64,000 nt of DNA from Halocaridina rubra (Eukaryota > Arthropoda > Malacostraca > Decapoda > Atyidae): assembly GCA_037179515.1 (NCBI GenBank), contig JAXCGZ010019314.1:1-64000 (forward strand), read 5' to 3'. A program made the position numbers and the translations under genes. Shown here one piece after another: positions 27,839-40,067 of the stretch (its first letter is position 1; each line of letters begins with the position of its first letter). The notes beneath the pieces are model-generated. The model worked only from the letters and a program-made list of their open reading frames with translations. It searched no databases and was not told the origin of the DNA.

Positions 27839-28678
27839 CTAAATATAAATTGTTGCTAAACTATTTCTATTGACATCCGAATGAAATCCTACATGTAAAA
27901 AGAAGAGTAAGAACCATCGTATGAGTGACATTCCCCAGCTCTCTCACCCGTGTTGGCTGGCATAAGACCTAAGAGTGCCTGCATCTTCCTCTAGCCTTTA
28001 ATCCTCCCAATATCACCATGTAGTACCTCTATACCTCATATTTCCTAATCTCACTCTTACTTCATCTACGTACATCCCGTAGTTCGTCACTAGCCTAAAC
28101 TTCTCCCTCAGTAACTATTGAACTGATGATGTAAACAAATTTGCAAACCTCCAATAAGCACCAGTAAGCATTTTTCCTATTTACTATTTGTTATGTTTCT
28201 TACCTGTTTAAGATAAGTAGATGGTTGTAAAGCTCTATGAAGCTCTCTAATTGTGTATGATGTGTAGTCATTATAATACATATCCAGTTCTCGTCATTAA
28301 TATTATAGAGATGATGTGGAGTGGATATGTATACACAACTATGCTGTAATTGCTTTTATTTCGTTTCACCATTTGTAGAAGAGTATAAATTCTAAAACTA
28401 AGCAAACTACATAAATGACACGAGAACAAATAATACTGGATAATACTGAAACATTTAATAAAGAGATCGAAGCCTTTATATGAAGGATCGAAACATACTA
28501 TTTGTGGTTGTCAAACGTAAATTATAAAAAACACTTCCTGAGTGTGCAATAGAAAACTCAACACTAATTAAAGGGGTATCTTAGAGACAGTACTCTTAAA
28601 AGAGTTTTGAGTACATGTATGGGTATTTGCAAACTTTATCTTGTCTTTATATCCATATTATCATGATATCATGCATGG
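27839..28678. other. Non-coding stretch, possibly including a gypsy 3' LTR
   Basis: No coding signal. The part next to the gypsy integrase (about 28380-28678, minus strand) should contain the 3' LTR of that element. It has an AATAAA on the minus strand near 28460, but no second LTR exists to confirm the ends. Confidence 0.4.
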
Positions 28679-29760
28679 TTACAAATCTAATTTCTTAGGA
28701 GCTATTCCCCTGGTTGCCCTATCAGGAAGTACCTTGTGTGCAACTGGACTCTGGGGTAAAGGCACTGTTAACGTGTGTGCAGAGAATGAAACTTCTGTGT
28801 TTCTGGATGGTTGCACTGCATTTCTGGGAAGAAGAGTTTGTTCAGTATCAGACTGATCTGCTGAGAGGTGGTGCCTATTGTCAGACCAAGAAGGCTTTAG
28901 CTGATCAATATGTCTCTCCATTACATTCCCATTTACTCGAACATCGTAATGCATATTCACAACCTTTCGTGTAATTTCCCCAGGTATCCACTTGTCTGGT
29001 GTTGTGTATGATCGTACAAGTACTGGAGATGAAGGCTGAATGTGTCGTACCTCCTTTTGGTGTTGTAATTGTGTCCAGCCTTTGTTCTGCTGATCACTAA
29101 GAAAATCAGGCAACATCAGATCAAACTTAGTCCTAATCCTCCTCCCCATCAATAAAACTGATGGTGTCATACCCGTAGTTGCATGCGGAGTAGTTCGATA
29201 ACTTAAGAGAAATTTACTTATGCTAGTAGGGACAGTAGCATTCTAGGCTTGTCGACATTTTATAATATGCTTAAATGTCTGGACAAATCTTTCAGCCTCC
29301 CCATTGGTGGCAGGATGATATGGTGCAGAAAACGTGTGTAGAATGCCATTTACATCCAAAAAATATTTGAATTCCTGAGAAGAAAACTGAGGATCATTAT
29401 CGGATACTATGCGCTCTGGCAGACCATGGACTGCAAAAAGCAGCATTAGTGCTTTGATAGTATAAAGTGAGGTAGTTGACTGCATTGGAATGATCTCTGG
29501 CCATTACTGTAAGCATCGACAACAATTAAGTAAGAGTATCCAAGAAATGGGCCAGTAAAATCAATGTGTAGCCGTTGCCAAATATATCTAGGATATTCCA
29601 AGGGGTGCAAACATGCTAGTTTGGGATTACTTTGATTGATGGAAAAAGTCATACATTTCCAAACAGACATTTCAATGTCCTTGACAATTCCCAGCCACCA
29701 CACGTAATTTCTAGATATTGGTTTAGATCTTACAATGCCCTGGTGATCCTCATGTAGATC
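28679..29760 (-). pseudogene. Gypsy element A integrase
   Basis: The frame 29703-29446 gives the start of the catalytic core (YIWQRLHIDFTGPFLGYSYL, first Asp). Frame 29485-29243 gives ERIVSDNDPQFSSQEFKYFL (second Asp) and HPATNGEAERFVQTFK (catalytic Glu), so the D,D,E set is all present but spread over two frames. Frame 29170-28679 is the C-terminal domain with a RRIRTKFDLMLPD segment and the chain end GIAPKKLDL. Integrase would join cDNA to host DNA. Confidence 0.82.
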
Positions 29761-29989
29761 AGTGAGTACCTATTTCCTAAGCTGCTTAGGAACAACAACT
29801 CTGGCCCCACGTAATGTGCAATGCTGTTCCGCACTAAGTTCAGACCGTACTGCCACATATGGTTTACATTTTTCCTGATTCATTGTTGAACATCGACCAG
29901 TGAGTAAATGCTGAAGTATATTGGACAATATTGGATCCTGTTTTGTGCTTTTAGCTATATGTTTAGCTGTGATAGCTAAGTTACAGCTG

Positions 29990-31064
29990 TCTAACAACAA
30001 CATACTGACATCATGATCTGTAGGAGGTTCATCTACGAGTATGCAAGATAGTGTGTCTGCATTTCCTATCTTGGTAGTAACTTGTACCCTAATGTATAAT
30101 TATAAGCTGCCAAAATGATAGCCCATCTTTGTAGTCATGCAGCGACTAGAGTATTTAAACCTGCTTTTGGACCTATAATGGCTAATATTGGTTTGAGGTC
30201 AGTGACTAACTTATATTCCTTCCTGCCATATAGGTATATGTGGAAGTTCTTTATAGCATACACTAGTGCAAGGCCCTCCTTTTCAATTCGTGAATAGTTT
30301 CTTTCTGTCTTATTCAACAATCTAGATGCATAAGCAACTTTAGCTCATTACGTGAGCTAAAATTGCACCTAAGCCTACCTGTGAGGCATCACACACTAGT
30401 TTGATGGACAAGTATATTCAGAAATGCGTCAAGAACTTTGGAGAAGTCATTTCTGCTTTTATCTTCTCAAATGACTGATGACAGTCCACTGACCATCTTT
30501 GTTTAACAGTCGAAATAGTGGTTCTGCTAGGGTAGCTAAGTCTTTTATGAACTTTCCCTAAAATGTCACAAGTCCTAAAAATGACTGTAGTTCCTTGACA
30601 TTTTTAGGCACATTTGCTAACTGTACTGCCCTGACTTTGTCATCTGTCTTGTGAATACCCTGGTCATATATTTTGAACCCTAAATATTCAATTGCTGAAA
30701 CTTTAAAATGACATTTGCTCTTTTTTAATTTTCATTCCAGTTTCCTGGATGCATTTCAATACTGCTACTAGTCTTTTGTGATGCTCTCTCTCGTCCTCTC
30801 CTAATAGTCATCAACAAAACAAAATACTCCAGGCAATCCATTGAAAATCTTATCCATGGCTTGCTGCCATATTGCGGGACTGCTGGCTACTCCATATGGT
30901 AGTCTTTTGGGATGAAATAACCCTAAATGAGTATTTATTGTACAGTATTCATGTGACTTGTCATCCATGAATAACTGCTGAAAGGCATGTTTTAGGTCAA
31001 TTTTTGAAAAGACCTTACATTCTCCAAGGGCAGCAAACATGTTTGTAGGGCTGGGTAGAGGGTA
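29990..31064 (-). pseudogene. Gypsy element A reverse transcriptase and RNase H
   Basis: The frame 31124-30801 contains the RT palm: YPLPSPTNMFAALGECKVFS, motif A KIDLKHAFQQL, LPYGVASSPAIWQQ (motif B) and CFVDDY (the Y/F-V-D-D box). The thumb and connection (YLGFKIYDQGIHKTDDK) are readable near 30680-30600 in shifted frames, and RNase H at 30320-30135 has [20 protein letters not shown] with the catalytic Glu. Stops at about 30340 and 30550 break it. Confidence 0.8.
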
Positions 31065-33673
31065 TTGGTCACAGTATCCCTCCCCCACTGCGACATGCAT
31101 CTTGAGTTTGGCGGCTTTACCCACACCTCACCTCCAATCTTGATGGAACCTGCCCCTTCATCTCCTTTATCTGTCTTTGGTACCTTGCTTGGATGTCGCC
31201 ACTCGTACTTGAAGACAGCTTTCTGTGGCACAGTTCTTTCATTCTGACCCGACCTAGAGGACATATTATACCAGAAGACTGCTTCCGACGGCAACACCTG
31301 AGCCCTCTCCGCTATGGCCTTGATTGTTCGACGATGTCGCTACACAATTCCATTCCCACTAGGCCGGTACACAGCTCTAAAATAGCAGTTGATATACCAT
31401 TTGCCAAGCATCTCCTCCAAAGCCTGTGATCTAAAGGCTGTACTATTGTCTCAGCAACAGGCCCCCTTTCTAAAAACAACCCATTCAACACTCCTGCAAT
31501 TTCCTCTCCATTTTCTGCTCTTAGCTCTCTCCAAATGACCACTCTGCCTGATCCGCAATCAACCATAGACATATACAAACCTTTCCTGTATTGTGTTACA
31601 TCAACCACCAATCTCTTCCAGTTGTCATCCACTCTAAGCCCCCCGGCCTCATGTGCAACTGGCAGAGGATTGGTCAACTAGCACTTGTCGCATCGCCTAA
31701 CTACTTGCCGGATCTTGTCTCTTGTGACTCCTTGATCAACCTTCCTTGCTACAAACAGAGTCCTATCGACTCCCATGTGGTGCATTTGATGTAAGTCTTC
31801 CACACTTAACACTCCTGCACTACATACTCTGACCTCTAGTGACATCTCATCCAGAATTCCTAACCAGGCCTTCCTCACACTAGTTAACACATCTGCCTTG
31901 TTCTTTTCCAACAGAACAAAACATAGGTGCGACTCCATCCCAAACTCCTCTATCAGCTCTCGCAAGGTTCCCGGGCTGTGAATAACTATCATATCCAAGG
32001 TTCCCTTTGTCTGAATACTGTGCTCTGCTGTTACAGTCGACTTCAACCAACCAAATACTGTCACCGAGTCCGTCTTCACCTCAACATCTCGCAGTCCCCA
32101 CTTCATAGCTAGATTGACTTCTCTCATTACAGCATTCAACTCTGCCACGTTGATATGGTCATAGTCCTCTTTCTTCCTCAACCATGCACCATCCTCCACA
32201 GTTTCATTGTCAATCTCTAAGATCACTCCTGTGGTAATACTGCTCGCATTGTACCACACGGCACCCTTACCTGACTTCGGGGCATACCATCTCCCACTCT
32301 TGCAGCATCTCCATCGTTTGCTGCCTGACCTTGTCTTCCCATCTAATGCCCTCTGCTCTCCTCTTTACGTATCTACAAGCTACCCGTAACCATTCTGCCA
32401 CAGGATGATGGCCCACCAATATTCCGCACACAGAAAACAGCTCTCTCCTACTTAAGTCTTGGTGCACTTCCGGAATCTCATTACCCCTACGGAAAACGAG
32501 CTCATCATTCACCCCTTTTTCCAATCTCAGACCCAGAGCAGTTCCCCCTTCTAATGGCTCAGGCGGTTTCATAGCCAGCTCATACTGACGCAGCTGCTCC
32601 ACAACTTCCGATACACTAACCTTGGTCACTTCTACCAGTATATCGTCTATATACAAGTTTGTGGCCGCTTCCATCCCTTTCCTCTTGCTTAATACTGCTT
32701 TGATGATCTTGGTTATGATGCTGGGTGCTGAACTTAGTCCGAAACCCAGCCTCGTTAGGCAGTATGTCCTTTCTCCATAATACATGAGTTGGTACTTCCA
32801 CAGCTTCTCTGCAACGTGGACTTGCAGGTAAGCCGACTTCAGATCAACAATAGCAGAGGCCCCACTCATCTGCCTTCACTCCCTCAGCGTCGCACTGCAA
32901 ACATCAGTAGCATCATCTGCAGTGTGAGACATAATGTATTGGTTAAGTTTGCAGTAGTCCAGTACTGGCCAAACTTTGTTCTTGTTTGGATGAACCACCG
33001 CCATTGATGGTAGTACTCCACATTCTACTTCCGTCCCCCATGGCACCAGTATACCTTCATCAATCCACCTCTCCACCTCTCGGTCAAATTTTTTCCTAAC
33101 ATGCTCTCTCACTGCACTCTCATAGCAGCCCACCTTGTTCTTTAACATTGGCCGCCCCTCTTTCAAATACCGCTCCACCACCCACTTAGTACTGTCAAAC
33201 TCTGCAATGAAATCCTTGTCCACAATCTTGCACAGACTGGTCTTTTGTTCTGTAGCTAGCTTTCCTATCAACTTCCCATCTTCCTTGGCTTTCACTTTTC
33301 CTGCCACCCTTTCCAGCCCTGCATTCACAACTGTCACTGCACACCTTATCCTGCCTCTCGCTACTTGTGAAATGTTCATTGGTACCGGCACATTGCCAAA
33401 AACTGCAAATCCATCACAAATTGCCACACCACCCAGTTTGTTAATCATATCCATTCCCATTACTACATCTATGCCAGTTATCACCTTAGCAATTATAATT
33501 GCTGTAGTTTTCAGGTGTATTCCTTGCACTGTCAACTCTATAGCTTTACTGCCCTCACATTCAATCTGTCTTCCATCCAAAGTTACTAACCCTTCTACCT
33601 TCGCTGTGTATTTCCCCACCAATTGAGAAGAACACACTGTGATGGAACAGCCTGAATCAACAAGTGCCCTCAC
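31065..33673 (-). pseudogene. Gypsy element B pol: protease, RT, RNase H, integrase
   Basis: Protease: ALVDSGCS with catalytic Asp at the start of the frame (33673). RT fingers: CGVLPSMAVVHPNKNKVWPV near 33010. An in-frame TGA at 32878-32876 precedes the palm frame (32869-32267) with motif A IVDLKSAYLQV, FGLSSAPSIITK and LYIDDILVE. A frameshift near 32275 leads to RNase H (HINVAELNAVMREVNLAMKW) and the integrase zinc-binding segment (HQMHHMGVDRTLFVARK, then RRCDKC). An in-frame TAG at 31680-31678 and the core (RLVVDVTQYRKGLYM) follow. The codon at the expected catalytic Glu is TAG (31342-31340). Confidence 0.82.
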
Positions 33674-33689
33674 CTTCCTTCATCTCATG

Positions 33690-34514
33690 CTAACACTGAT
33701 CACTGGCAATGAAGATGGAAACGCCTTTAGCTTCCAGCGCAGCAGCTCCCCCTTGCCCATTTCCCTGCTCGCAGTGGCTTGCAATATGACCTTCCTTCCC
33801 ACACTTGAAGCATATTATGGGTGGTCGTGGCTTCTTGCACTCTCTTGCCATATGAGGCCCACCACACCTGTAACAGCAACCTTTGATCATCTTATTTTCT
33901 CCTTTCCTGCCTCCTTGCTGGCCTTGTGATGGCGAGACCCCTGGCAACTGGGACCTTCGCTGCCGTACCATCAGTGAAGGTCCTCTGGCTGCAACTGCTG
34001 CAACTTCTTGACCACCCACCACATGATGTTAGCACTCTAGCTCTTGCAGTTAGCTCCGTCATATCTAATGTTTCAACATCCTTTGTCTGCTGAAGTTCCA
34101 TGGAGATCCAATCTGGGAAACCAGTCACAAATGCCAGCTTTACGGCCCGCTCCAGACCCTCTCCCTTCCATCCTGCCAGTCCTGCTAAACACCTGATCTC
34201 ATTTGCAAAGACATCCACTTGCTCACCTGTCCAATGTGTCTTCCTAAGCCTCCCATAGGCCTCGAACATCCCTTGTGAAAAGGCCAACTTCAATCTGCTC
34301 TCGATCTTCTTGGCATCTAGCTGATCATCATCACTCATATTGAGATAGAGAGCCAAAGCATCTCCTTCCAGGTACAAAGTTATAAAACTGGCTAATTTCT
34401 TATTGACCACTAATCTTGCCACCAAATCGGTCTTGTTTAGCCAGGCAACCACATACCCTTGGCCATCAAATTATTTCATCATTTCACCACACAATTTGCC
34501 TTTTCCAGCCATAG
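33690..34514 (-). pseudogene. Gypsy element B gag with two zinc knuckles
   Basis: An ATG at 34514-34512 opens gag (MAGKGKLCGEMMK), with an early TAA at codon 14. It continues as a capsid-like frame to 33892 containing SFITLYLEGDALALYLNMS and GRLRKTHWTGEQVDVFANEI, typical of retroelement gag. The nucleocapsid lies in an overlapping frame (34022-33690) with CYRCGGPHMAREC (CX2CX3HX4C) and CFKCGKEGHIASHC (CX2CX4HX4C). Some of the frame change may be programmed gag/pol shifting, some decay. Confidence 0.82.
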
Positions 34515-35054
34515 TGGTTTTTAGACGGCCTAGATAGCTTGTGGTTGAGATAGAAAAAAATAATATATATCACTTGCCTCAACTTAACTCCACCTGCACG
34601 CTTTGGATGTTAAAAGTCCACTCACAACTGTCCAAAACCCGATTTCTTGTCCCCTTTCTCTAAACCACCACATACAAAAAGAAATCAACACCTACACTGG
34701 GAGCTCCTGCTAAACCTCTACAACTCAATAATAAAGCAATTCCATCTCACAACCAATAAAGCAAATCCCTCACACAACTCAACCAACTCAACAACCCCAC
34801 AAGCACTACTCTTCATCCCCCACATGTTTTACCCAAAAATGTAAACAACATCTCACAGTGTTGCTAAACAGTGTTACCAAATCCAAATTATACAAAATCA
34901 TAAACGAAAACTATTGTCTCCACAAAACCACACCAGATAGAAATAAATATGTCGGTATTATCTGCATCTCACATGATCTTTTCTGTAATCATTAGAAACG
35001 ATATCATTTTATCATAAATAGCCTCCCAAATTCCATTACTTAGCCGTACATCCT
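34515..35054. other. Probable leader/5' LTR of gypsy element B, unresolved
   Basis: No coding signal. It lies upstream of gag on the minus strand, where leader and 5' LTR should be, but no partner LTR exists in the window. It borders the piggyBac TTAA target at 35055. Confidence 0.35.
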
Positions 35055-35058
35055 TTAA

Positions 35059-35071
35059 CCCTTTAGCAGGT
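35059..35071 (+). repeat. piggyBac 5' terminal inverted repeat
   Basis: CCCTTTAGCAGGT just inside the TTAA; it matches the inverted right ends (CCCTTTAACAGGC in P2 and P3) at 11 of the first 12 bases. Confidence 0.8.
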
Positions 35072-35839
35072 AAAGGGCCTGAACAGGGTGCTTAATTCGC
35101 CATTTTTGGTGACATGCCGGCACCAATCAAATGTCTCAATTATGCTCACGTCACTTTCAGCCAATAGCAGCACGTCTTGGCTGTGCTGTATGACAGCTTG
35201 GGCTTGATATTCCTCACAGTGTCCTCCCACGTGGTCCTACAAGAGAGCATACTACGTTTTGACAGCAAATTGAGCAGATCTGCGTAGCTACAGAGACCAA
35301 AGAAATGGAGGTAAGTTCTTGAAATATTTTTTTTTCATAGCTAAATAGTTGGTGATCATCTTGAGATAATCTAGAAAAGTTTTTGTGGCCGCTATACCTA
35401 TGAAAATATTGCGTGATTAAAAAAGGAAAACTTGAAGAGCCGGTACTGGCTTCAAATCGGTCTAACGGGAAAACGTGTTTTAGCTCAAACACGGCTGTTT
35501 CGCATTACATACGGGAAACCACGATTTCTATATCACATTAATTTTTAACTTTAGTTAACATACACATACAAGTGAATAGAATGTTTTGGAACATTCTAGT
35601 ATACTTTTTTTATTATCCTAATGATATTTTAGGCTATTCACATGTTTTATATAATATTCAAAACTATGAAATAAAAGTTTTTTGTAAAAAAATTAAATAA
35701 TTATAGAATAATTATATAATAATTACATAATAATTTTAGCATAAATATGTAATGATAATATTGATAACCAAATTTAATTATTATTATTATTCGCTAGCTC
35801 ATTATTTCCTGATAATTGATCATTTTTTTTCTCTTTCAG

Positions 35840-36033
35840 ACTAGACTCTTCTAAAGTGGAAGTTCTTCCCCATTGTCCCCAACGAGAGTGACAAAGACAA
35901 TCCTACAGACATCGAAATTGATGCTGATGATGTGAACAATGATCCTAATTTTCAGCAGCACGTCGGAGCTGCCCTAGTGATGATGCCTGTGATGATGAGG
36001 AAATTCAATCACCTCGTAAGAGGAAACAAAGAG
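35840..36033 (+). pseudogene. piggyBac transposase N-terminal exon
   Basis: Preceded by a strong acceptor (TTTTTTTTCTCTTTCAG, AG at 35838-35839) and ended by a donor (CAAAGAG|GTAAAT, GT at 36034-36035). It codes for an acidic N-terminus usual in piggyBac: ESDKDNPTDIEIDADD, then after one frameshift CDDEEIQSPRKRKQRG. The donor leaves phase 1 (one base, g); the P1 and P2 exons start with the two bases needed to complete a Gly codon. The start codon is uncertain: an ATGGAG|GTAAGT at 35306 looks like a first exon but does not join in frame. One frameshift lies near 35970. Confidence 0.6.
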
Positions 36034-36120
36034 GTAAATAGCAGTTTCATTTGTGGCACTTATGCTCATGTTACTTTTCTTTTTTTACTTGCAGAAAATT
36101 TTATTACTCTTCAATACATA

Positions 36121-36362
36121 TGACGTATTGGTTTTGTTTATCCCATCTAATGACACCACTGACGTAGGGCTTTTCCTCCTACGTATATAAACTTATAATT
36201 ATGGTAGCGTGGTTTATTAGGTTATAAATATTAGTACCTGATGGGTACAAGGTAAGAATGGACAAGCAGTAGTTCCTTTACTTATATTTATTCTAGAGTA
36301 CAACACATCCGACGCCTCAATGCCCCAATGCCCCCACCCTATGACTATCACAATCTATGATC
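36121..36362 (-). repeat. LTR-like arm, left copy (inverted)
   Basis: 242 bp, the reverse complement of 38004-38245 with very few differences. The outer end is TGACGTATTGG. On its own strand it carries AATAAA sites as an LTR would. No primer binding site lies beyond its outer end. Confidence 0.8.
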
Positions 36363-38003
36363 TATTCGTGCCCCTGGCAAAGTTCTAACTAACTGTCTCT
36401 GCCCTGGGTGGCTCTTTAAATACCCCCAGGGGCAGGGCGTGGCTTAACATCCAATTCTCCAATGAAATCAGTCAGATCTAGTCCTAGCTAATCAGCGCCA
36501 GGTTCAAAGTGGAATCCCACCTACTTCCGGGGAGGAGTTATTGGGCATCTCTCCTGGGCGTGTACCTGCGTACGAAACACCTGTTTATATTTCTTGAGGT
36601 TTAGGAAATGGCTAACTTCCTGTCCTTTCTTGCCCTTCTCGATGCCAGATCCTAAGTCTCACGGTTCCGGTCATATATTTCCTTGGCACTTTCTACAAAC
36701 ATTGTAATAAAATATCCGTGCCCTCGACCAACCGTTTCCGCTCAAGATCTGTTACAAGTTTCAGATTCTGGCTTCAGCATGGCGGAAGTCATACGACATC
36801 CCTCCCAACCAAAACTGAAATATCTCTTATTTCAGTCGAAGCATGGGCTAATTTTCCGGGAGCTCTTGGACATATCCTAGCTAACATTAGTTTACAATAG
36901 AAATGGGGCCGAATTATTTAAGCTATTTTCTAAGAATTCCTATACAAATTACACAAACATAACATATATAGAGTACTTTTACAGACAACTAGAGCATGCA
37001 GGGTCTATTTCCTTGTTGGAAATCTGAAATACAAACATATTCTTATATTTAAACAACATAATCCCAGTGTGAAACTAATATTAAACATTAATTAAGATCA
37101 AAAAGTCAGTTTAAATCAAAACATTAATTCATCTACTTCTCTCGTTTCTTTAAAAGACAAAATTGAGTTAATTACAGTAGGATTATGACTCATTTAGAAC
37201 ATTAGCAAACAATTAAGTAGAGTATTAGCATGTATAAACATGTAAAATGCAATAGACTATAACATCAACAGTAATTTCTATAAGAGACCTTACCTTCAGA
37301 AATTCTATTCCTATCATTATTAGGGGATGATTGTCTTGAAAGTGATGTAGCGAACGTGACAGCGAGTGAGTATGAATGACTGGGGGTATAATGGGAGGGT
37401 TGCTCTAGGGGGTGAAATCGCGGAAAAGCACCGTTAGGAAGCATGATTGGGGAGTCTGCGAGGATCGTTCCCCTGCTCCGCCAGGTCCTTCTGCATGCCA
37501 TATCAGAGTGTATTTATGGGAGGTGATGCGCTGTTGCAATATCTAGTGAGGGATATGGATGAGAAGGTAATTCTCCACCTGCCCAGATATGGTTGAAATG
37601 CCGAGTTTGTTTTATTTTTGTTTTGTCCCCTACTCCGCCATTGAGATTCCAAGATAGATGTTACGTGATAAAGGACGTGAATCTATGAATGATTCTTTAT
37701 TTTGCTAGCTGCAGTATATACATTATTTGTCTGAAGAGATATGTTAGATTGATAAAGTAAAACTTTGCGAGTTTTAGCCATGATAATGTTTTATCAAAAT
37801 TATTTCGGCTTGGTCATAAAGAAAGAGTGAGAGCTGACACGAAATGACAACAAGAATGTTACACAGCTGTATCCCGTATTTGAGAGAGCAGATATAAGTC
37901 AAATTCGAGATAGTAAAAGAAGATATATATTTTATGTTTGAATTGTTTATGTACAACTCCGTACGAGATTTTGAAGTTTAAGCAAAATGCATTCCTTACT
38001 GTT
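36363..38003. other. Unique spacer between the inverted arms
   Basis: About 1.6 kb without convincing coding potential. It contains a CCCC(C)AGGGGCAGGGCG GC-rich patch near 36425 and AT-rich remainder. Short frames (60-78 codons) have no motifs. Confidence 0.5.
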
Positions 38004-38245
38004 GATCATAGATTGTGATAGTCATAGGGTGGGGGCATTGGGGCATTGAGGCGTCGGATGTGTTGTACTCTAGAATAAATATAAGTAAAGGAACTACTGC
38101 TTGTCCATTCTTACCTTGTACCCATCAGGTACTAATATTTATAACCTAATAAACCACGCTACCATAATTATAAGTTTATATACGTAGGAGGAAAAGCCCT
38201 ACGTCAGTGGTGTCATTAGATGGGATAAACAAAACCAATACGTCA
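38004..38245 (+). repeat. LTR-like arm, right copy
   Basis: Inverted partner of 36121-36362, ending CCAATACGTCA. Internal AATAAATATAAG and CTAATAAACC are possible polyadenylation signals. One base after its end a primer-binding-site-like motif follows, which identifies this arm as the end of an LTR. Confidence 0.75.
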
Positions 38246-38246
38246 G

Positions 38247-38264
38247 TGGTGGCAGCGGTGGGAT
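38247..38264 (+). promoter_or_regulatory. Primer binding site complementary to tRNA-Leu 3' end
   Basis: TGGTGGCAGCGGTGGGAT is the reverse complement of ATCCCACCGCTGCCACCA, which from memory is the 3' end (with CCA) of animal tRNA-Leu(UAG). Its position one base beyond the LTR-like arm is where LTR retrotransposons place the PBS. No retroelement body follows; a CA/TA microsatellite starts within 30 bp. Confidence 0.7.
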
Positions 38265-38286
38265 GGAATAATAAAAGCCATACGAC

Positions 38287-38710
<424 letters not shown>

Positions 38711-38770
38711 GTGAGTGTGTTTTGAACCCAGCCATTTAGGGGGGCAAACCAGCTTCAACTTGGTGCCGGT

Positions 38771-40067
38771 TTGAAAGATGCAGAGCTGAGAGCTATGTTT
38801 AATGGAAGTGTGTTGGAAGCGATAAGGTTGCATGAAGATGTACAAGAATGGTGGACAGAGAATAGTAAGGTGATTTTGAGGGTTGGTGAGGAGGTACTTG
38901 GAAAGTCATCAGGAAGGATACCCCAAAATGATAAAGAGTCATGGTGGTGAAATGAGGAAGTGCAAGAATGGGTGAAGAACAAGAAAGAAGCTAAGAAAAA
39001 GGCAGATTTATCAGGCCTTGAGCAGGATAAAGAAGAGTACAAGCAGGCAGAGAAGTAGGCAAGGAGAGCAGTAGCAAAAGCAAAGACAGAGAAATTGAAT
39101 GAAGTCTATGAAGAGCTGGAAACACCAGAAGAAGAGAAGAAAATATGGCGAATTGCCAAGGTCCGAGATGCTGCAACCAAGGACTTGGCCCAAGTAAGAC
39201 AAATAAAGGATAACTATGGAGTAGTTCTAGCAGAAGAGGATGAAATAAAAAGCAGATGAGAAACTTACTTTGAAGGAATACTAAATGAAGAGAACCCAAG
39301 AGCAGTATTTGAAGATGGACTTCCAAATGAAGCCGTTACAACAACAGTGGCTAGAAGAGAGGTAGAGCGGGCAGTAAGGAAAATGAAAAATGGAAAGGCA
39401 GCAGGACCTGATAAGATGCCAGTGGAGGTATGGAAGAGTCTTGCAGAGGAAGGCATAGATATCTTGTGGGACTTAATGCAAAAGATCTTTAATCAGGAAA
39501 AGATGCTAGAGGAATGGAGAGGGAGCTTAATCATTCCAATCTATAAAGGGAAGGGAGACATTCAGGAGTGTGGAAACTATAGAGGTATAAAGTTGCTAAG
39601 TCATACTATGAGGAAATGGGAGAAGATCATGGGGAGGAGACTCAGAGAGGTAACGACAATTGGGGATGAACAGTTTGGCTTCATGCCTGGAAGAGGGACA
39701 GTGGATGCCATATTTGCCTTGAGACAAATGATGGAAAAGCATAAGGAGAAACAGAAAGGAATGCATATGGTCTTTATTGACCTGGAAAAGGCATATGATC
39801 GAGTACCACGTCAAGAGGTGTGAAGGTGTATTAGAGAAAAGGAAGTCCCAGAGAAAAATGTAAGAATCATCCAAGATATGTATGAGAGGGAAGAGGTAAA
39901 TGTTAAGAGCAGTGTGGACTTGACGAAGAGTCTCTCAGTAAATGTTGGTCTACATCAAGGGTCTGCTTTGAGTCCATATCTATTTGATCTGGTCTTGGAT
40001 GTAGTAACCCAGGGTATTAGAGATCAGTCTCAATGGTGTATGATCTTTGCAGATGACTTTGTACTGT
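38771..40067 (+). pseudogene. RTE-like LINE R1, 5' part (RT palm, truncated)
   Basis: Starts in the linker after the endonuclease (TTGAAAGATGCAGAGCTGAG). The frame 39347-39823 holds KMKNGKAAGPDKMPVEVWKS, IIPIYKGKGDIQECGNYRGI, the FGFMPGRGTVDAI helix region and motif A FIDLEKAYDRVPRQ. The frame 39878-40093 holds GLHQGSALSPYLFDL (motif B) and IFADDF (motif C intact). It is cut at 40067 by the CR1-like copy C8 and continues near 46411. TGA stops at about 38950 and 39258 break the N-terminal part. Confidence 0.85.

Larger units (their letters stand above)
28679..31064 (-). mobile_element. Ty3/gypsy-like element A (Mag-type), 5' truncated
   Basis: Minus-strand remnants in the order reverse transcriptase, RNase H, integrase. 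The style (YPLP and FSKIDLKHAFQQL, then FVDDY, then an integrase ending close to the protein terminus) resembles Mag-type gypsy elements. Gag and protease are absent: near 31064 it is fused to element B, which lies on the same strand. Confidence 0.82.
31065..34514 (-). mobile_element. Ty3/gypsy-like element B, lacking its 3' end
   Basis: Minus-strand gag, zinc-knuckle nucleocapsid, aspartic protease, reverse transcriptase, RNase H and most of the integrase, with only a handful of stops and frameshifts. The sequence breaks off in the integrase C-terminal domain (GGEVWVKPPNSRCMSQWGR) where element A begins. The RT has a YIDD box. It belongs with Ty3/gypsy by domain order, but the clade differs from element A. 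Confidence 0.82.

Noticed and set aside
35306..35317. ATGGAG|GTAAGT resembling a first exon and donor of the piggyBac gene
   Set aside because: Joining it to the acceptor at 35840 reads into a stop within five codons, so it is not supported as a coding exon.
36121..38245. Simple TIR DNA transposon (MITE-like) of 2.1 kb
   Set aside because: Not favoured: no matching target duplication at the outer ends, and a primer-binding-site-like 18-mer follows the right arm, pointing to LTRs. Kept only as an alternative.
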